Of a DNA stretch of 64,000 nucleotides, positions 35,926 through 44,651 are shown in pieces. A program made the translations under genes and the position numbers. Below the pieces are notes generated by a model that saw only the letters and a list, made by a program, of their open reading frames with translations, ran no database searches and was not told the DNA's origin. The stretch's first letter is position 1; each line of letters starts with the position of its first letter. Location of the stretch: contig NZ_CP146100.1 of the NCBI RefSeq assembly GCF_037023755.1, positions 5,859,501 to 5,923,500 of the forward strand, given 5' to 3'. Source of the DNA: Saccharopolyspora sp. SCSIO 74807 (GTDB lineage: Bacteria > Actinomycetota > Actinomycetes > Mycobacteriales > Pseudonocardiaceae).

Positions 35926-36843
35926 TCAGCCGCGGGAGATCGGGAAGTCGAAGTAGGTGTCCGGGAACGGCTCGGCAGCCAGGGTGAAGTGCCACCACTC
36001 GTTGGGATAGTTCGCCATGCCGACGGATTCCATGGTCGTGCTGAGCCGCTGCCGATTTGCCTTGGCGAGCTCGCTCACCCGCGGATCGGCGGTGTGCGCC
36101 AGCGGGTCGAAGCAATCGAAACCGGTACCGGTTTCCACGCCGTTGTCCGGGAATCGCTGCTGCGGCGCAGCCGTGCACGGCGTCAGCGGTTCGCCCGGGA
36201 AGTAGGGGCGTTGCGGCGCGGCGGGCAGCCGGACCAACGTGAGGTCGACCGTGCTCGCCCTGCTGTGGCCCGATTTCTCGTCGATGTAGCCGTCGGCGAA
36301 CAGCCGTGATTTGTCCACCGCCGGGTAGAACTCCGCCTTCATCCGCTGGTCGCGGGAGTCCGCGGCCCACCGCACGAAGTGGTCCACCGCCCGCTGCGGC
36401 CGGTAGCAGTCGTAGACCTTGAGGCCGTGGCCGCTGCGCACCAGCTGTTGCTGCGCGGCGTGCAGGGCTTCGGCCGCCTGCCTCGTCAGCAGGCACTCTG
36501 CTTGCGGGTCACTGAGGGGGGCTTGCGGGTAACCGAGGGGGGCTCGCGGGTAACCGGGCACCGGCGCGCCGGTGAAGTTGTGCCACCCCGCGTACCGGAT
36601 CTCCTGGGCGATCGTCGGGTCGATGTCGCGCAGCGCGACGACTTCCGGCGGCCGCTCGCCGACGGCCCGGCCCGCGGCGACTTGGTCCGCGGCGGGGTGG
36701 CTCGGGGCTGGGTGGCTCGCGGCGGGGTGGCTCGCGGCAGCCGGGTTTTCGGCGCCGTGCGCCGGTGCCGCGAGCGGCCCGAGCACGATCACCACCGCGA
36801 GCGCCGCGCCCCGCAGCCGGCGCCGCAGAACTGATCGGGTCAT
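35926..36843 (-). CDS. VanX-type D-Ala-D-Ala dipeptidase, exported
   Basis: A 305-residue M15D zinc peptidase with a signal peptide (RLRGAALAVVIVLGPLAAPAHG). Zinc and catalytic residues appear in SGHSRASTVDLTL (SxHxxGxAxD-like, although the Gly is replaced) and EWWHFTL. The family cleaves D-Ala-D-Ala; exported forms recycle or remodel wall peptides rather than confer vancomycin resistance. Two low-complexity stretches stand out: AASHPAASHPAPSHPAAD after the signal and GYPRAPLGYPQAPLSDPQ near residue 97, both from short tandem DNA repeats. Confidence 0.87.
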   Translation of the reverse strand: MTRSVLRRRLRGAALAVVIVLGPLAAPAHGAENPAAASHPAASHPAPSHPAADQVAAGRAVGERPPEVVALRDIDPTIAQEIRYAGWHNFTGAPVPGYPRAPLGYPQAPLSDPQAECLLTRQAAEALHAAQQQLVRSGHGLKVYDCYRPQRAVDHFVRWAADSRDQRMKAEFYPAVDKSRLFADGYIDEKSGHSRASTVDLTLVRLPAAPQRPYFPGEPLTPCTAAPQQRFPDNGVETGTGFDCFDPLAHTADPRVSELAKANRQRLSTTMESVGMANYPNEWWHFTLAAEPFPDTYFDFPISRG

Positions 36844-36981
36844 GGCCGTGTATCTAGCACTCGCGCGCCGCCGCGGGTAGCGACCTCGCCCGGTCGGACG
36901 AGTGGCGCAGCGGGACGCCGCGGAAGGACGGCCGGGCTGCGGAGGGTGGCCGAACCTTCACCCGGATGCGGTCGTGATCCA

Positions 36982-37010
36982 TTGACTCAGTGGTCTAGTC
37001 CACCTAAGTT
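36982..37010 (+). promoter_or_regulatory. Chitinase promoter with embedded DasR dre-like operator
   Basis: TTGACT (36982-36987), a 17-base spacer, then TAAGTT (37005-37010) form a promoter for the GH18 pair. The spacer holds AGTGGTCTAGTCCACC (36989-37004), close to the DasR element ACTGGTCTAGACCACT with its central TCTAG kept and its own GTGG...CCAC symmetry. DasR bound here would block RNA polymerase. Confidence 0.65.
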
Positions 37011-37132
37011 CCTGCCAGCCCGCAGCGGAGACCCGCAGCGCACGAGCCGCGCCGAACGCGCCGCGCGCCGGAGGCTCCGCACCGCACCACCGCCGGGTCC
37101 GATGGGCCGGGCCGGGAGACGGGAGCACTTCC

Positions 37133-38179
37133 GTGAGGAACAGACCGATCCACTGGGCGGCGCTGCTGGCAGGCGTGCTCGCACTGCCGTTCACCGCAGC
37201 GCCCGCCACCGCAGCGCCCGCCACCGCAGCGCCCGCCACGGCAGCACCGGCCACGGCAGCGCCCGCCGCACCGGGCGACCTGCGCACCGCGCCGTACTAC
37301 ATGCCGCTGGACAGCGACCCGCAGGACATCGGCGAAGCGATGCGGGCCAGCGGGCAGAAGGACTTCGTCTTCGCCTTCGTCCTCGCACCCGGCGCAGGCA
37401 GCTGCACCCCCACCTGGGACGGCAAGCCCGGCCAGGAGGTCGCCGCGGACACCGCGGTCAAGGCGAAGGTCGACGCGGTGCGCCAGACGGGCGGCGACGT
37501 GTCGGTGTCGTTCGGCGGCTACAACGGCATCGAGCTCGGTGCCGCCTGCCCGGACGCGGCGGCGCTGGCCGACGCCTACCAGCAGGTGATCGACAAGTAC
37601 GGGCTGACGCACATCGACCTGGACATCGAAGGCGACGACCTCGGCGACGTGCCCGGGGAGACCAAGCGCTTCGCGGCCGTCAAGACCCTCAAGCAGCGCA
37701 ATCCCGACCTGCACGTGACGCTGACGCTGCCGATGACCAGCGTCGGGCTCAACGAGGCGGGCAAGGCGGAGATCCAGCGGGCCAAGGACATGGGCGCCGA
37801 GATCGACCTGTTCAAGATCATGGACTTCGACTACGGCGGTCCGGGCAACGACATGGCCAACAGCGCGATCTCGGTGGCCGAAGCCTTCCACCGCCAGCTG
37901 CGCGAACTGCACCCCGAGTTCGACGACGCGGCCGCCTACGCGCGCACCGGCGTGATCCTGATGAACGGCCACACCGACCAGCCCAGCGAGCTGTTCACCC
38001 AGGACACCTTCCGCGCGCTGGTGGATTACGCCGAGCAGCACCGGATCGGGCGGCTGTCGTACTGGTCGATGAACCGGGACCGGGTCTGCACCGAGCCCGT
38101 CGGCTGGGCGGACGGCAAGTGCAGCAGCGTCGAGCAGCAGCCCTACGAATTCACCAAGATCGTTTCTCGGTACCAGTGA
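37133..38179 (+). CDS. Secreted GH18 chitinase-like protein, copy 1
   Basis: A 348-residue secreted protein: a signal peptide, five APATA repeats (residues about 22-45, encoded by 15-base tandem DNA repeats), then one GH18 TIM barrel. The catalytic motif DxDxE is present as HIDLDIEGDD, preceded by the SVSFGGYNG strand. The compact barrel without insertion domains fits the ChiD/bacterial subfamily of GH18. No carbohydrate-binding module. GTG 37133 is preceded by GGGAG. The upstream dre-like operator fits control by N-acetylglucosamine through DasR. Followed 48 bases later by a diverged paralogue. Confidence 0.88.
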   Translation: MRNRPIHWAALLAGVLALPFTAAPATAAPATAAPATAAPATAAPAAPGDLRTAPYYMPLDSDPQDIGEAMRASGQKDFVFAFVLAPGAGSCTPTWDGKPGQEVAADTAVKAKVDAVRQTGGDVSVSFGGYNGIELGAACPDAAALADAYQQVIDKYGLTHIDLDIEGDDLGDVPGETKRFAAVKTLKQRNPDLHVTLTLPMTSVGLNEAGKAEIQRAKDMGAEIDLFKIMDFDYGGPGNDMANSAISVAEAFHRQLRELHPEFDDAAAYARTGVILMNGHTDQPSELFTQDTFRALVDYAEQHRIGRLSYWSMNRDRVCTEPVGWADGKCSSVEQQPYEFTKIVSRYQ

Positions 38180-38227
38180 TCCAGCAGTACTAGTGATCCC
38201 CCACCCGCGATTCCCCGGAGAACCAGC

Positions 38228-39202
38228 ATGAAACTGTTCACCAAGCTGTTCGCGGTGCTCGCCGCCGGGACGCTGCTCCCGCTGACCGCGGGCGCGAGCG
38301 CCGCCGCACCCGAACCCGCCGCACCCGAGCCCGTTGCGCTGAAAACCGCGCCGTACGTAGACGTCACGCAGGAAAAGCCCACCCTGCCCGAGATCGCCGA
38401 AGCCACCGGGCAGAAGACCTTCACGCTGGCGTTCGTGCTCGGCAGCGCCGCCGGATGCACCCCGATGTGGGGCGGTGAGAAGGCGCTGGACGATCCCGCC
38501 GTCCTCGGCCAGATCGAGCAGCTGCGGGCGCAAGGCGGCGAAGTCGCCGTCGCCACCGGTGGCGCGATGGGCCCGTACCTGGAGAGCGTCTGCGGCACCG
38601 CCGACGAACTGCTCGGCGCCTACAAGCAGATCCTCGACGCCACCGGCTCGAACCACCTCGACGTCGACGTCGAGGCGAACATCCCGCAGGACACCGTCAA
38701 CGAGGCGCTGGCCAAGCTGCAGGCCGAACGCGGCACCGAGGTCAGCTACACGCTGCGCGTGCAGGGCGACGAAACCGGCGTGGACCCGTATTCGCTGCAG
38801 GTGCTCCAGAGCGCGGCCGCGCACGGCGTCGACGTCACCGTGAACCCGATGGCGATGGAGTTCGGCTCCAGCAAGCCATGGGGCGACGCGGTGATCGCCG
38901 CCGCGGAGAGCACGCTCAAGCAGATGAAGGGCATCTGGCCGGACCTCAGCGACGCCGACCTGAAGGCGAAGCTGGGCGTGACGCCGATGATCGGGCGCAA
39001 CTACAACGGCAACGTCTTCACCCAGGACAACGCCAGGCAGCTCGTCGAGTGGGCGAACACCAACAAGATCGGGCTGCTGTCGTTCTGGTCCGCCGGCCGG
39101 GACAACGGCAGCTGCCCCGGCGGCGGCGTCTCCCCAACCTGCAGCAGCATCGACCAGCAGCCGTACGAGTTCACCAAGATCCTCCAGGACTTCACCGGCT
39201 GA
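38228..39202 (+). CDS. Secreted GH18-like protein, copy 2
   Basis: A 324-residue secreted paralogue of the preceding chitinase, with a signal peptide (KLFAVLAAGTLLPLTAGASA) and Pro/Ala linker. The barrel aligns throughout (TFTLAFVLGSAAGCTPMW; SSIDQQPYEFTKIL at the end), and the catalytic region reads HLDVDVEAN, so the acid Glu is retained. Later strands differ more (NPMAMEFGS in place of the KIMDFDYGG strand), which may change substrate or abolish hydrolysis. GGAG lies before ATG 38228. The two genes probably share the dre-controlled promoter and the strong terminator downstream. Confidence 0.85.
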   Translation: MKLFTKLFAVLAAGTLLPLTAGASAAAPEPAAPEPVALKTAPYVDVTQEKPTLPEIAEATGQKTFTLAFVLGSAAGCTPMWGGEKALDDPAVLGQIEQLRAQGGEVAVATGGAMGPYLESVCGTADELLGAYKQILDATGSNHLDVDVEANIPQDTVNEALAKLQAERGTEVSYTLRVQGDETGVDPYSLQVLQSAAAHGVDVTVNPMAMEFGSSKPWGDAVIAAAESTLKQMKGIWPDLSDADLKAKLGVTPMIGRNYNGNVFTQDNARQLVEWANTNKIGLLSFWSAGRDNGSCPGGGVSPTCSSIDQQPYEFTKILQDFTG

Positions 39203-39220
39203 TCCGGGACCGATCGACCA

Positions 39221-39264
39221 CAAGCCGAAGGGCCGTTCCCACCCGGGGACGGCCCTTCGGCTTG
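39221..39264 (+). terminator. Rho-independent terminator after GH18 pair
   Basis: Sixteen-base perfect arms (CAAGCCGAAGGGCCGT and its complement) around a 12-base loop, 18 bases after the second GH18 stop. Confidence 0.85.
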
Positions 39265-39340
39265 CACGATGATCGGTTACCGCGTCTGGTGCGGTCGCGT
39301 CACCTCGGGCGCAACGACGAACCGGCGCAGCGCGGCGCGA

Positions 39341-41320
39341 TCAGCCGTTTCGCCCGGCCGGCCGCTTTCCGGCCTTGTCCGGCCGGGCAGCTTGCAGGAG
39401 AGCCTTGACGCGGATCTTGATCCGGTGTGCCAGCGACTTCGTCGCCGCTTTCCGCTCCTGCTCACCACTCCTGCGCAAGCGCTGCTGCTCATCGGTCAGT
39501 TCGTTGGTGTAAGTGCCACCGGTCGAGATGGCGTGCTCGACCGCTTGGTAGACCGTTTCGAGCTGGTGCTCCCACTTCCCCGACCCGGTCTGCCTGATTT
39601 CGACGATGGCCGCAGGAGTCATGGAGCGGGCTCCGGTGTATTTCACCTGGTCCGTCCTGGTTTTGAGCGCCCCCATCCCGGCATACAGTTCACGAAGTTC
39701 GTCGATCAGCTTTCGCAGCTCGTGCCCTTCTTCCGGGATGGGGATCGGCTCGGTCGACGGGCGTTGACCGACGCCCTCGCCGATCTTCGGGATGACGTCC
39801 CGGCGCTTCGGGTTGACGTCCTGGCGCACCTCGGCCGCGAGTCGCTCGGCCTTCTCCCTGTCGGTGAGCCCCGCATCGTCCGGGCCCAGTTTGCCGTGCG
39901 CGGTCAGCAGATCCCGTCCCGGGCGGCCGTCGCGCGGAACCATTTCCGTCAGCCACTCGGTCCTGGTGGTGGTGATCTCCATGGCTCGGCTGTCGTCCAT
40001 CGGGTCGTCGAACCATTGGTTCAGCAGCCGATCCTCTTCCAGTGGATCCTTGAGCTCGGGTCGTTCCGCCACCAACCGCACCCAGGCGTCCACATCGGCC
40101 GCGATTGCGTTCCGTTCCGCCTCGGGCAACATCCCGAACATCGCCGCGAAATCGGTGCGCGCCAGCACGGGGAACACGCCCTTGGGAAAGGTCCGCCTCG
40201 CGTCCACAGCACCCTGTTCCAGGTAGCTGTCCAGCAGGTTTATGAAGCCGAGCAGATCCTTGCTCGGTTCGACGACAGGTCCGAGACGCTGCGCTTCACC
40301 TTCCGGACGTCGCTGTTGCGGAACATCACCCCGGGGCGTGATCTTGACCCCGAGTCCCTCCAATTCGGTGAACAGCTGGTGCATCGCCGCGAGCGGTACC
40401 CCGGCGGTCACCTGCACACTCGGCGAGAAAATTCCCGCTGGCAGCAGCTGATACTCGTCCACACCACCTTTCAGCACACCCGCGGAGAACTGGCGACGCT
40501 GCTTCAGCAATTCGTCTTTGAGCGCGATCATTCCTTTCAGCATCTTGTCCCACTCGTTGCGATTCACCACGCCCGGCGGGTTGGTCACCATCTCGATGTT
40601 GGACTGTTCCGCCCCGCCGAACTCGGCCTGCAGCTGAAAGTACGGACGGTGCACCAACGCAGTGCCTTTCGGGACCGGCTTGCCCGCTTCATCCTTGACG
40701 CGCCAATGGTTCTCCTCCAGCTCGGCACCGACGGCGCGCTGGAGGACATCTGGTCCGCCGCTATTCGGCCCGGCCGTCCGGGCGTCCCGTTCCGGTGCCG
40801 GATCGCCGCGCATCGCCCGCGTGGCGTCGGCCTCGGCGGCGCGCTCGTCCGGGTCGCCCGGATCGGAAACTTTCATCCCGTCACCGGTGTCGGTCCCGGA
40901 GACCGGCCCGGTGCGCTGCTGCACGACGTGCGCCAGCTCGTGTGCCAGTACGTGCTTGCCCACTGCGGACGTGGTGTCGTAATGGCCTCGGCCGAAAACG
41001 ATGTGCGAACCCGCGGTGAAGGCTCTCGCCTGCACCGAATGCGCGGCGCTCGCCGCCTCCGATCCGGTGTGCACGCGGACATCGGAGAAATCCGCACCGA
41101 GCCGTTTTTCCATGTCCGCGCGAACATGCCCGGCCATCGGCGCACCCGAAGAACCCAGTGCCCGATCGACGGCGGTGCGCTGCACCAATCCGGCGACTGC
41201 GGCATTACCCACCAGGCGTTGCAGTGCGAGCAGTCCCGGTGCCGACCCCTCCACCGGGTTTCGCCGTGCCGATCGGGTCGTCACGTCCCGCCGTCCTGGA
41301 TCCTGCTCGTGTGCGTACAT
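39341..41320 (-). CDS. eCIS-core (DUF4157) domain protein with unknown C-terminal region
   Basis: A 659-residue protein. Residues about 55-140 form the DUF4157/eCIS-core domain: KRLGADFSDVRVHTGSEAAS, then GSHIVFGRGHY and a zinc-protease-like HELAH motif at 127-131. This domain marks proteins loaded into, or associated with, extracellular contractile injection systems and related toxins. The remaining 500 residues are soluble and helical, show no domain I recognise, and end in a very basic tail. No tail sheath, baseplate or AAA gene is in the window, so it is an orphan here. ATG 41320 has GGAG eight bases ahead; the longer frame upstream overlaps the divergent methyltransferase. Confidence 0.82.
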   Translation of the reverse strand: MYAHEQDPGRRDVTTRSARRNPVEGSAPGLLALQRLVGNAAVAGLVQRTAVDRALGSSGAPMAGHVRADMEKRLGADFSDVRVHTGSEAASAAHSVQARAFTAGSHIVFGRGHYDTTSAVGKHVLAHELAHVVQQRTGPVSGTDTGDGMKVSDPGDPDERAAEADATRAMRGDPAPERDARTAGPNSGGPDVLQRAVGAELEENHWRVKDEAGKPVPKGTALVHRPYFQLQAEFGGAEQSNIEMVTNPPGVVNRNEWDKMLKGMIALKDELLKQRRQFSAGVLKGGVDEYQLLPAGIFSPSVQVTAGVPLAAMHQLFTELEGLGVKITPRGDVPQQRRPEGEAQRLGPVVEPSKDLLGFINLLDSYLEQGAVDARRTFPKGVFPVLARTDFAAMFGMLPEAERNAIAADVDAWVRLVAERPELKDPLEEDRLLNQWFDDPMDDSRAMEITTTRTEWLTEMVPRDGRPGRDLLTAHGKLGPDDAGLTDREKAERLAAEVRQDVNPKRRDVIPKIGEGVGQRPSTEPIPIPEEGHELRKLIDELRELYAGMGALKTRTDQVKYTGARSMTPAAIVEIRQTGSGKWEHQLETVYQAVEHAISTGGTYTNELTDEQQRLRRSGEQERKAATKSLAHRIKIRVKALLQAARPDKAGKRPAGRNG

Positions 41321-41554
41321 CCGCCCGTCTCCGTCCCGGATCAAGACCTTCCGCCAGAGGGCTTTCCCGCATGGCAGCAGAAACGGCACGGAATCGATAG
41401 CCGTCGACGGACACAACCCGTTGCCCGAAAGGGCAGCCCTGCACCCCGTTCCAGGTACGCGCTCGACACCGGCGCGATCAAGCGGTGGTTCAGCCAGGGT
41501 GGTGCGGCTAGATACACTCGGCTCGTTGATCAAGTCGGGCGGCGAGGAGCGTTG

Positions 41555-42415
41555 ATGGCGGCCGAGAACACACCTGCCGGCACGGGAGGACGCGATATCG
41601 ATCTCGAACGTCCGAGCGCTGCGCGAATGTACGACTGGTACCTCGGCGGCAAGGCGAACTACGCGATCGACCGCGAGTTCGGCAAGACGATCCTCGAGGT
41701 GTTCCCGATCGTGCGGCCGGTCGCGCTGGCCAACCGCTACCTGCTGCACCGCATCGTGCGGCACCTGGTCGGTCGCGGTGTGCGGCAGTTCGTCGACCTC
41801 GGCTCGGGCGTGCCCACGGTCGGCAACGTGCACCACGTGGCCGACGAGGTCGCCCCGGACAGCCGGGTGGTCTACGTCGACTACGAACCCGTCGCGGTGG
41901 CGCACTCGCAGCGCTTGCTCGACAAGCACGGCGACCCGGAACGGCACGCCGTGGTGCAGGCCGATCTGCGCTCCCCGAAGTCGCTGTGGAAGCAGGTGCG
42001 CGCCACCGGTGTGGTCGATCCGGCGGAACCGATCGCCTTGCTGATGATCGCGGTGCTGCACTTCGTGCCGGACGACGACGAGGTCGAGCAGGCGCTCGTC
42101 CAGTACCGCGACCTGCTGCCCGCCGGGTCGTACCTGGCGATCTCACACGCCACTGTGGACGGTGCGCAGCCGCAGCGGGCCGCGGAGTACCTGCAGCTGG
42201 TGCAGCGCTACGACCAGACCGCCAATCCCGTCCGGCTGCGGAGCTGGGACGAGACCCGCGCGCTGTTCGGCGACTTCGAGCTGATCGAGCCCGGGATGGC
42301 CTGGGCCCCGGAATGGCATCCCGAGGACGCGAGCCCCGGAACGGGCAAGAAGTTGTTCAACACCGCGGACGAGTCCGTCGTCTGCGCCGCGGTCGGCTAC
42401 AAAGCCGAAGGCTGA
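41555..42415 (+). CDS. DUF574-type SAM-dependent methyltransferase
   Basis: A 286-residue member of the actinomycete-expanded DUF574 methyltransferases. Diagnostic features are PSAARMYDWYLGGKANYAID near the start, FVDLGSGVPTVGNVHHVA (SAM loop), VVYVDYEPVAVAHS, and LLMIAVLHFVPDD. These often flank secondary metabolism or regulatory genes; no substrate is established. GAGGAGC precedes ATG 41555. It is divergent from the eCIS-core gene and followed by a hairpin overlapping its stop. Confidence 0.9.
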   Translation: MAAENTPAGTGGRDIDLERPSAARMYDWYLGGKANYAIDREFGKTILEVFPIVRPVALANRYLLHRIVRHLVGRGVRQFVDLGSGVPTVGNVHHVADEVAPDSRVVYVDYEPVAVAHSQRLLDKHGDPERHAVVQADLRSPKSLWKQVRATGVVDPAEPIALLMIAVLHFVPDDDEVEQALVQYRDLLPAGSYLAISHATVDGAQPQRAAEYLQLVQRYDQTANPVRLRSWDETRALFGDFELIEPGMAWAPEWHPEDASPGTGKKLFNTADESVVCAAVGYKAEG

Positions 42416-42448
42416 ACGGTTCGAGTCGCTCACCGGAAAGCCTTCGGC
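42404..42448 (+). terminator. Hairpin over the methyltransferase stop
   Basis: Ten-base arms GCCGAAGGCT (42404-42413) and AGCCTTCGGC (42439-42448) with a 25-base loop. Long loop and no T-run make it a weak terminator candidate. Confidence 0.35.
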
Positions 42449-42628
42449 GAGCCCCCGGAGCTGCACTGCTCCGTTGGTCGCAGTGCGACCGCCCCGATGC
42501 GCCTCGACCGGCCTCGCGAACCCGACGTCCGGTGAAGAGCGGATGAACGGCAGACGTATCCGCCCGGTGCGCACCGTGATCGCTCCTAGTGTCGAGTCGC
42601 CGACCGGCCGCACGAGGAGACGACGGAC

Positions 42629-44311
42629 ATGGGCAGTGTGTGGGCAGGACTCGGCGGCATCGTCGCCGAACCCGGCACCCCGCTCGCGATCGCGCTCGCG
42701 ATTCTGATCACGATCACCGCGCCGCTGGCGGACCGGTTCGTCATCCGGCGCAAACGCATCGACTACCGGGTGCTCTACAACTCGAAGATCGGCCTGAACC
42801 CGATCCCGCAGGACATCGCCTCCACCGAAGCGGACCCGCGACTGCGGCACCTGACCACCACTGTGGACCGGATGAGCGTGGCCATCATCCGGATCCGCAA
42901 CGTCGGCAGCTTCGACATCGAGCGCAAGGACTTCGAGACGCCGATCTCGTGCACCTTCGGCCGCCGCGTGGTGTGGGACGCGCGGATCTCCGAGGCCAGC
43001 ACCGACGACCTGCACCAGCGCGCCAAGAACAACCTGGTCTTCTTCTCCGACGAGACGGCACCGGAGGCCGCGAACCGGCGGGAGCAGCCGCGGGAACCGG
43101 GCAACAACCTGCGCGCCCTGCGGGACTGGCTCGCCCGCCGCCTGTCCAGCTCGATCGAACCGGCGCAGCAGACCCCGGCGACCGAGCTGGGACCGCAGTG
43201 GCACGGGGTCCGGCTGACCCGGCTCTCGTTGCGGCGCAACGAGAAGTTCAAGCTCGTCGTGGTACTGCAGGAGCCCGAGGACGCGCCGGCGGGCGAGATC
43301 ACCAAGACGATCCGCGTCGACGGCCGCATCGAGAACGGCTGGTTCAAGGACGATAAGGCGCAGCCGCGCTTGACCTGGACCCGGCTGGCGGTGGGGCTGA
43401 GCGTGCTGCTCACCGGAGCGTTGATCGGCACTTCGCTGTTCGGCGTGATCACCCGCGAACCCGCGCATTGCGCGAGCGGCGAAGTCCAGATCACCGGCTC
43501 CAGCGCGTTCCTGCCGATCGTCGAAGAGATCGCCGACGAGTACGAGAAGGACTGCAGCGGTGCGAAAATAAACGTCGCCCCGACCAGCAGCATCGACGGA
43601 CTCGACGCGCTGCGCAATGCGCGGAGCGATTCGGCTCCGGACCGGGCGGTGTTCTCCGACGGCCGGGCCGCGGACACCGCCGCGTCCGAACCGCCGGCAC
43701 CGGTCGCCCTGGTGACTTACGCGATCGTGGTGAACAACGAGGCCGGGGTGCACGAGATCAGCACCGCCGACCTGCGGGCCATCTTCTCCGGCGAGAAGAC
43801 CGACTGGAGTCAGGTGGCCGGCGGTTCCCCCGGCCCGATCAAGATCGTGGACCGGGACGATTCTTCCGGCACCCGCCGCACGTTCGAGCGCAAGATCGCC
43901 CCGGGCACTTCGAGCGGACCGCTGCCGATGTGCGACAGCCGCGAACTGTCCCGGCAGGACGCACCGGTGCACTGCCAGGCCGCCGACACCGAAGCCCTGC
44001 TGAACAGGGTCGGGACCACTCCAGGGGCGATCGGTTACGCCGACGCCGGCGCCGCGGGCCGGGAAGTCGCCGAGGACGCGAACCTCACCGTCGTGCCGAT
44101 CGACGCGACCCGTCCCGAACCGGACAACGTTCCGCGCTACCGCTTCTGGACCGTGGAGCAGCTCTACACCGCGGAACCGGTCTCCCCCGACTCGTTGCTC
44201 GGGAAATTCAAGCAGTACATGGCCGCGGAACCCGCCTTGGGAATGCTGCGCGACGCCGGTTACCCGCCATGCGCCGACCGGAAAGCGACTGCCGACTGCC
44301 GCGCTCAATGA
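42629..44311 (+). CDS. Membrane-anchored PstS-like substrate-binding protein
   Basis: A 560-residue two-part protein. An N-terminal membrane helix (LAIALAILITITAPLADRF) is followed by about 200 cytoplasmic residues of unknown fold, a second helix near residue 255 (LAVGLSVLLTGALIGTSLFG) and an outer domain of the PstS/PBP-like type (QITGSSAFLPIVEEIADEYE, DRDDSSGTRRTFE, GTTPGAIGYADAG). The SSGT loop and C-terminal pattern match phosphate-binding proteins, but there are no pstCAB genes nearby. It may be a sensor that couples an external ligand to the cytoplasmic domain. GAGGAGACG precedes the ATG. Confidence 0.8.
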   Translation: MGSVWAGLGGIVAEPGTPLAIALAILITITAPLADRFVIRRKRIDYRVLYNSKIGLNPIPQDIASTEADPRLRHLTTTVDRMSVAIIRIRNVGSFDIERKDFETPISCTFGRRVVWDARISEASTDDLHQRAKNNLVFFSDETAPEAANRREQPREPGNNLRALRDWLARRLSSSIEPAQQTPATELGPQWHGVRLTRLSLRRNEKFKLVVVLQEPEDAPAGEITKTIRVDGRIENGWFKDDKAQPRLTWTRLAVGLSVLLTGALIGTSLFGVITREPAHCASGEVQITGSSAFLPIVEEIADEYEKDCSGAKINVAPTSSIDGLDALRNARSDSAPDRAVFSDGRAADTAASEPPAPVALVTYAIVVNNEAGVHEISTADLRAIFSGEKTDWSQVAGGSPGPIKIVDRDDSSGTRRTFERKIAPGTSSGPLPMCDSRELSRQDAPVHCQAADTEALLNRVGTTPGAIGYADAGAAGREVAEDANLTVVPIDATRPEPDNVPRYRFWTVEQLYTAEPVSPDSLLGKFKQYMAAEPALGMLRDAGYPPCADRKATADCRAQ

Positions 44312-44651
44312 GCACTTCGACACCGCGGAAGGATCTCGCTGATCGCACAACGTCGCCAATGTTTCCCGCAATGTGATCGCCCGCGCACCGCTCGCCGATC
44401 TCACCGCAACTTCACAACCGCCTCGCACGAGCGGAAAAGCTCGATTTGTGCGGCACGACACCCCCCACTTGTGGACCGTGCGGTACCGGTTTGCGTAGCC
44501 TGTGCGCGGCTTCGCGATGATCGGTCACCGATTAGGTGGCGGACGCGAATCGAGCCGAATCGGTTGGACCGTGGCCGGTTCGGTGCCATTCGGGCATAGC
44601 GCCTCGGACGGTCGGGGGTCGATGAGGCGGTGGGAGCAGCAAAGGAGTCTT
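44312..44651. other. Gene-free leader region upstream of NlpC/P60 gene
   Basis: About 340 bases without a supported gene. It must hold the promoter and 5' leader of the cell-wall hydrolase. Some local inverted sequence is present, but no recognisable riboswitch consensus. Confidence 0.45.

Noticed and set aside
35926-36843. Vancomycin resistance gene vanX
   Set aside because: The protein is exported and stands alone without vanHA, and the SxHxxGxAxD motif is altered, which fits a wall-remodelling peptidase better.
44312-44651. Possible c-di-AMP (ydaO) riboswitch upstream of the NlpC/P60 gene
   Set aside because: Such riboswitches often precede actinobacterial cell-wall hydrolases, but I could not find the conserved core sequence here. 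A covariance-model search would decide.
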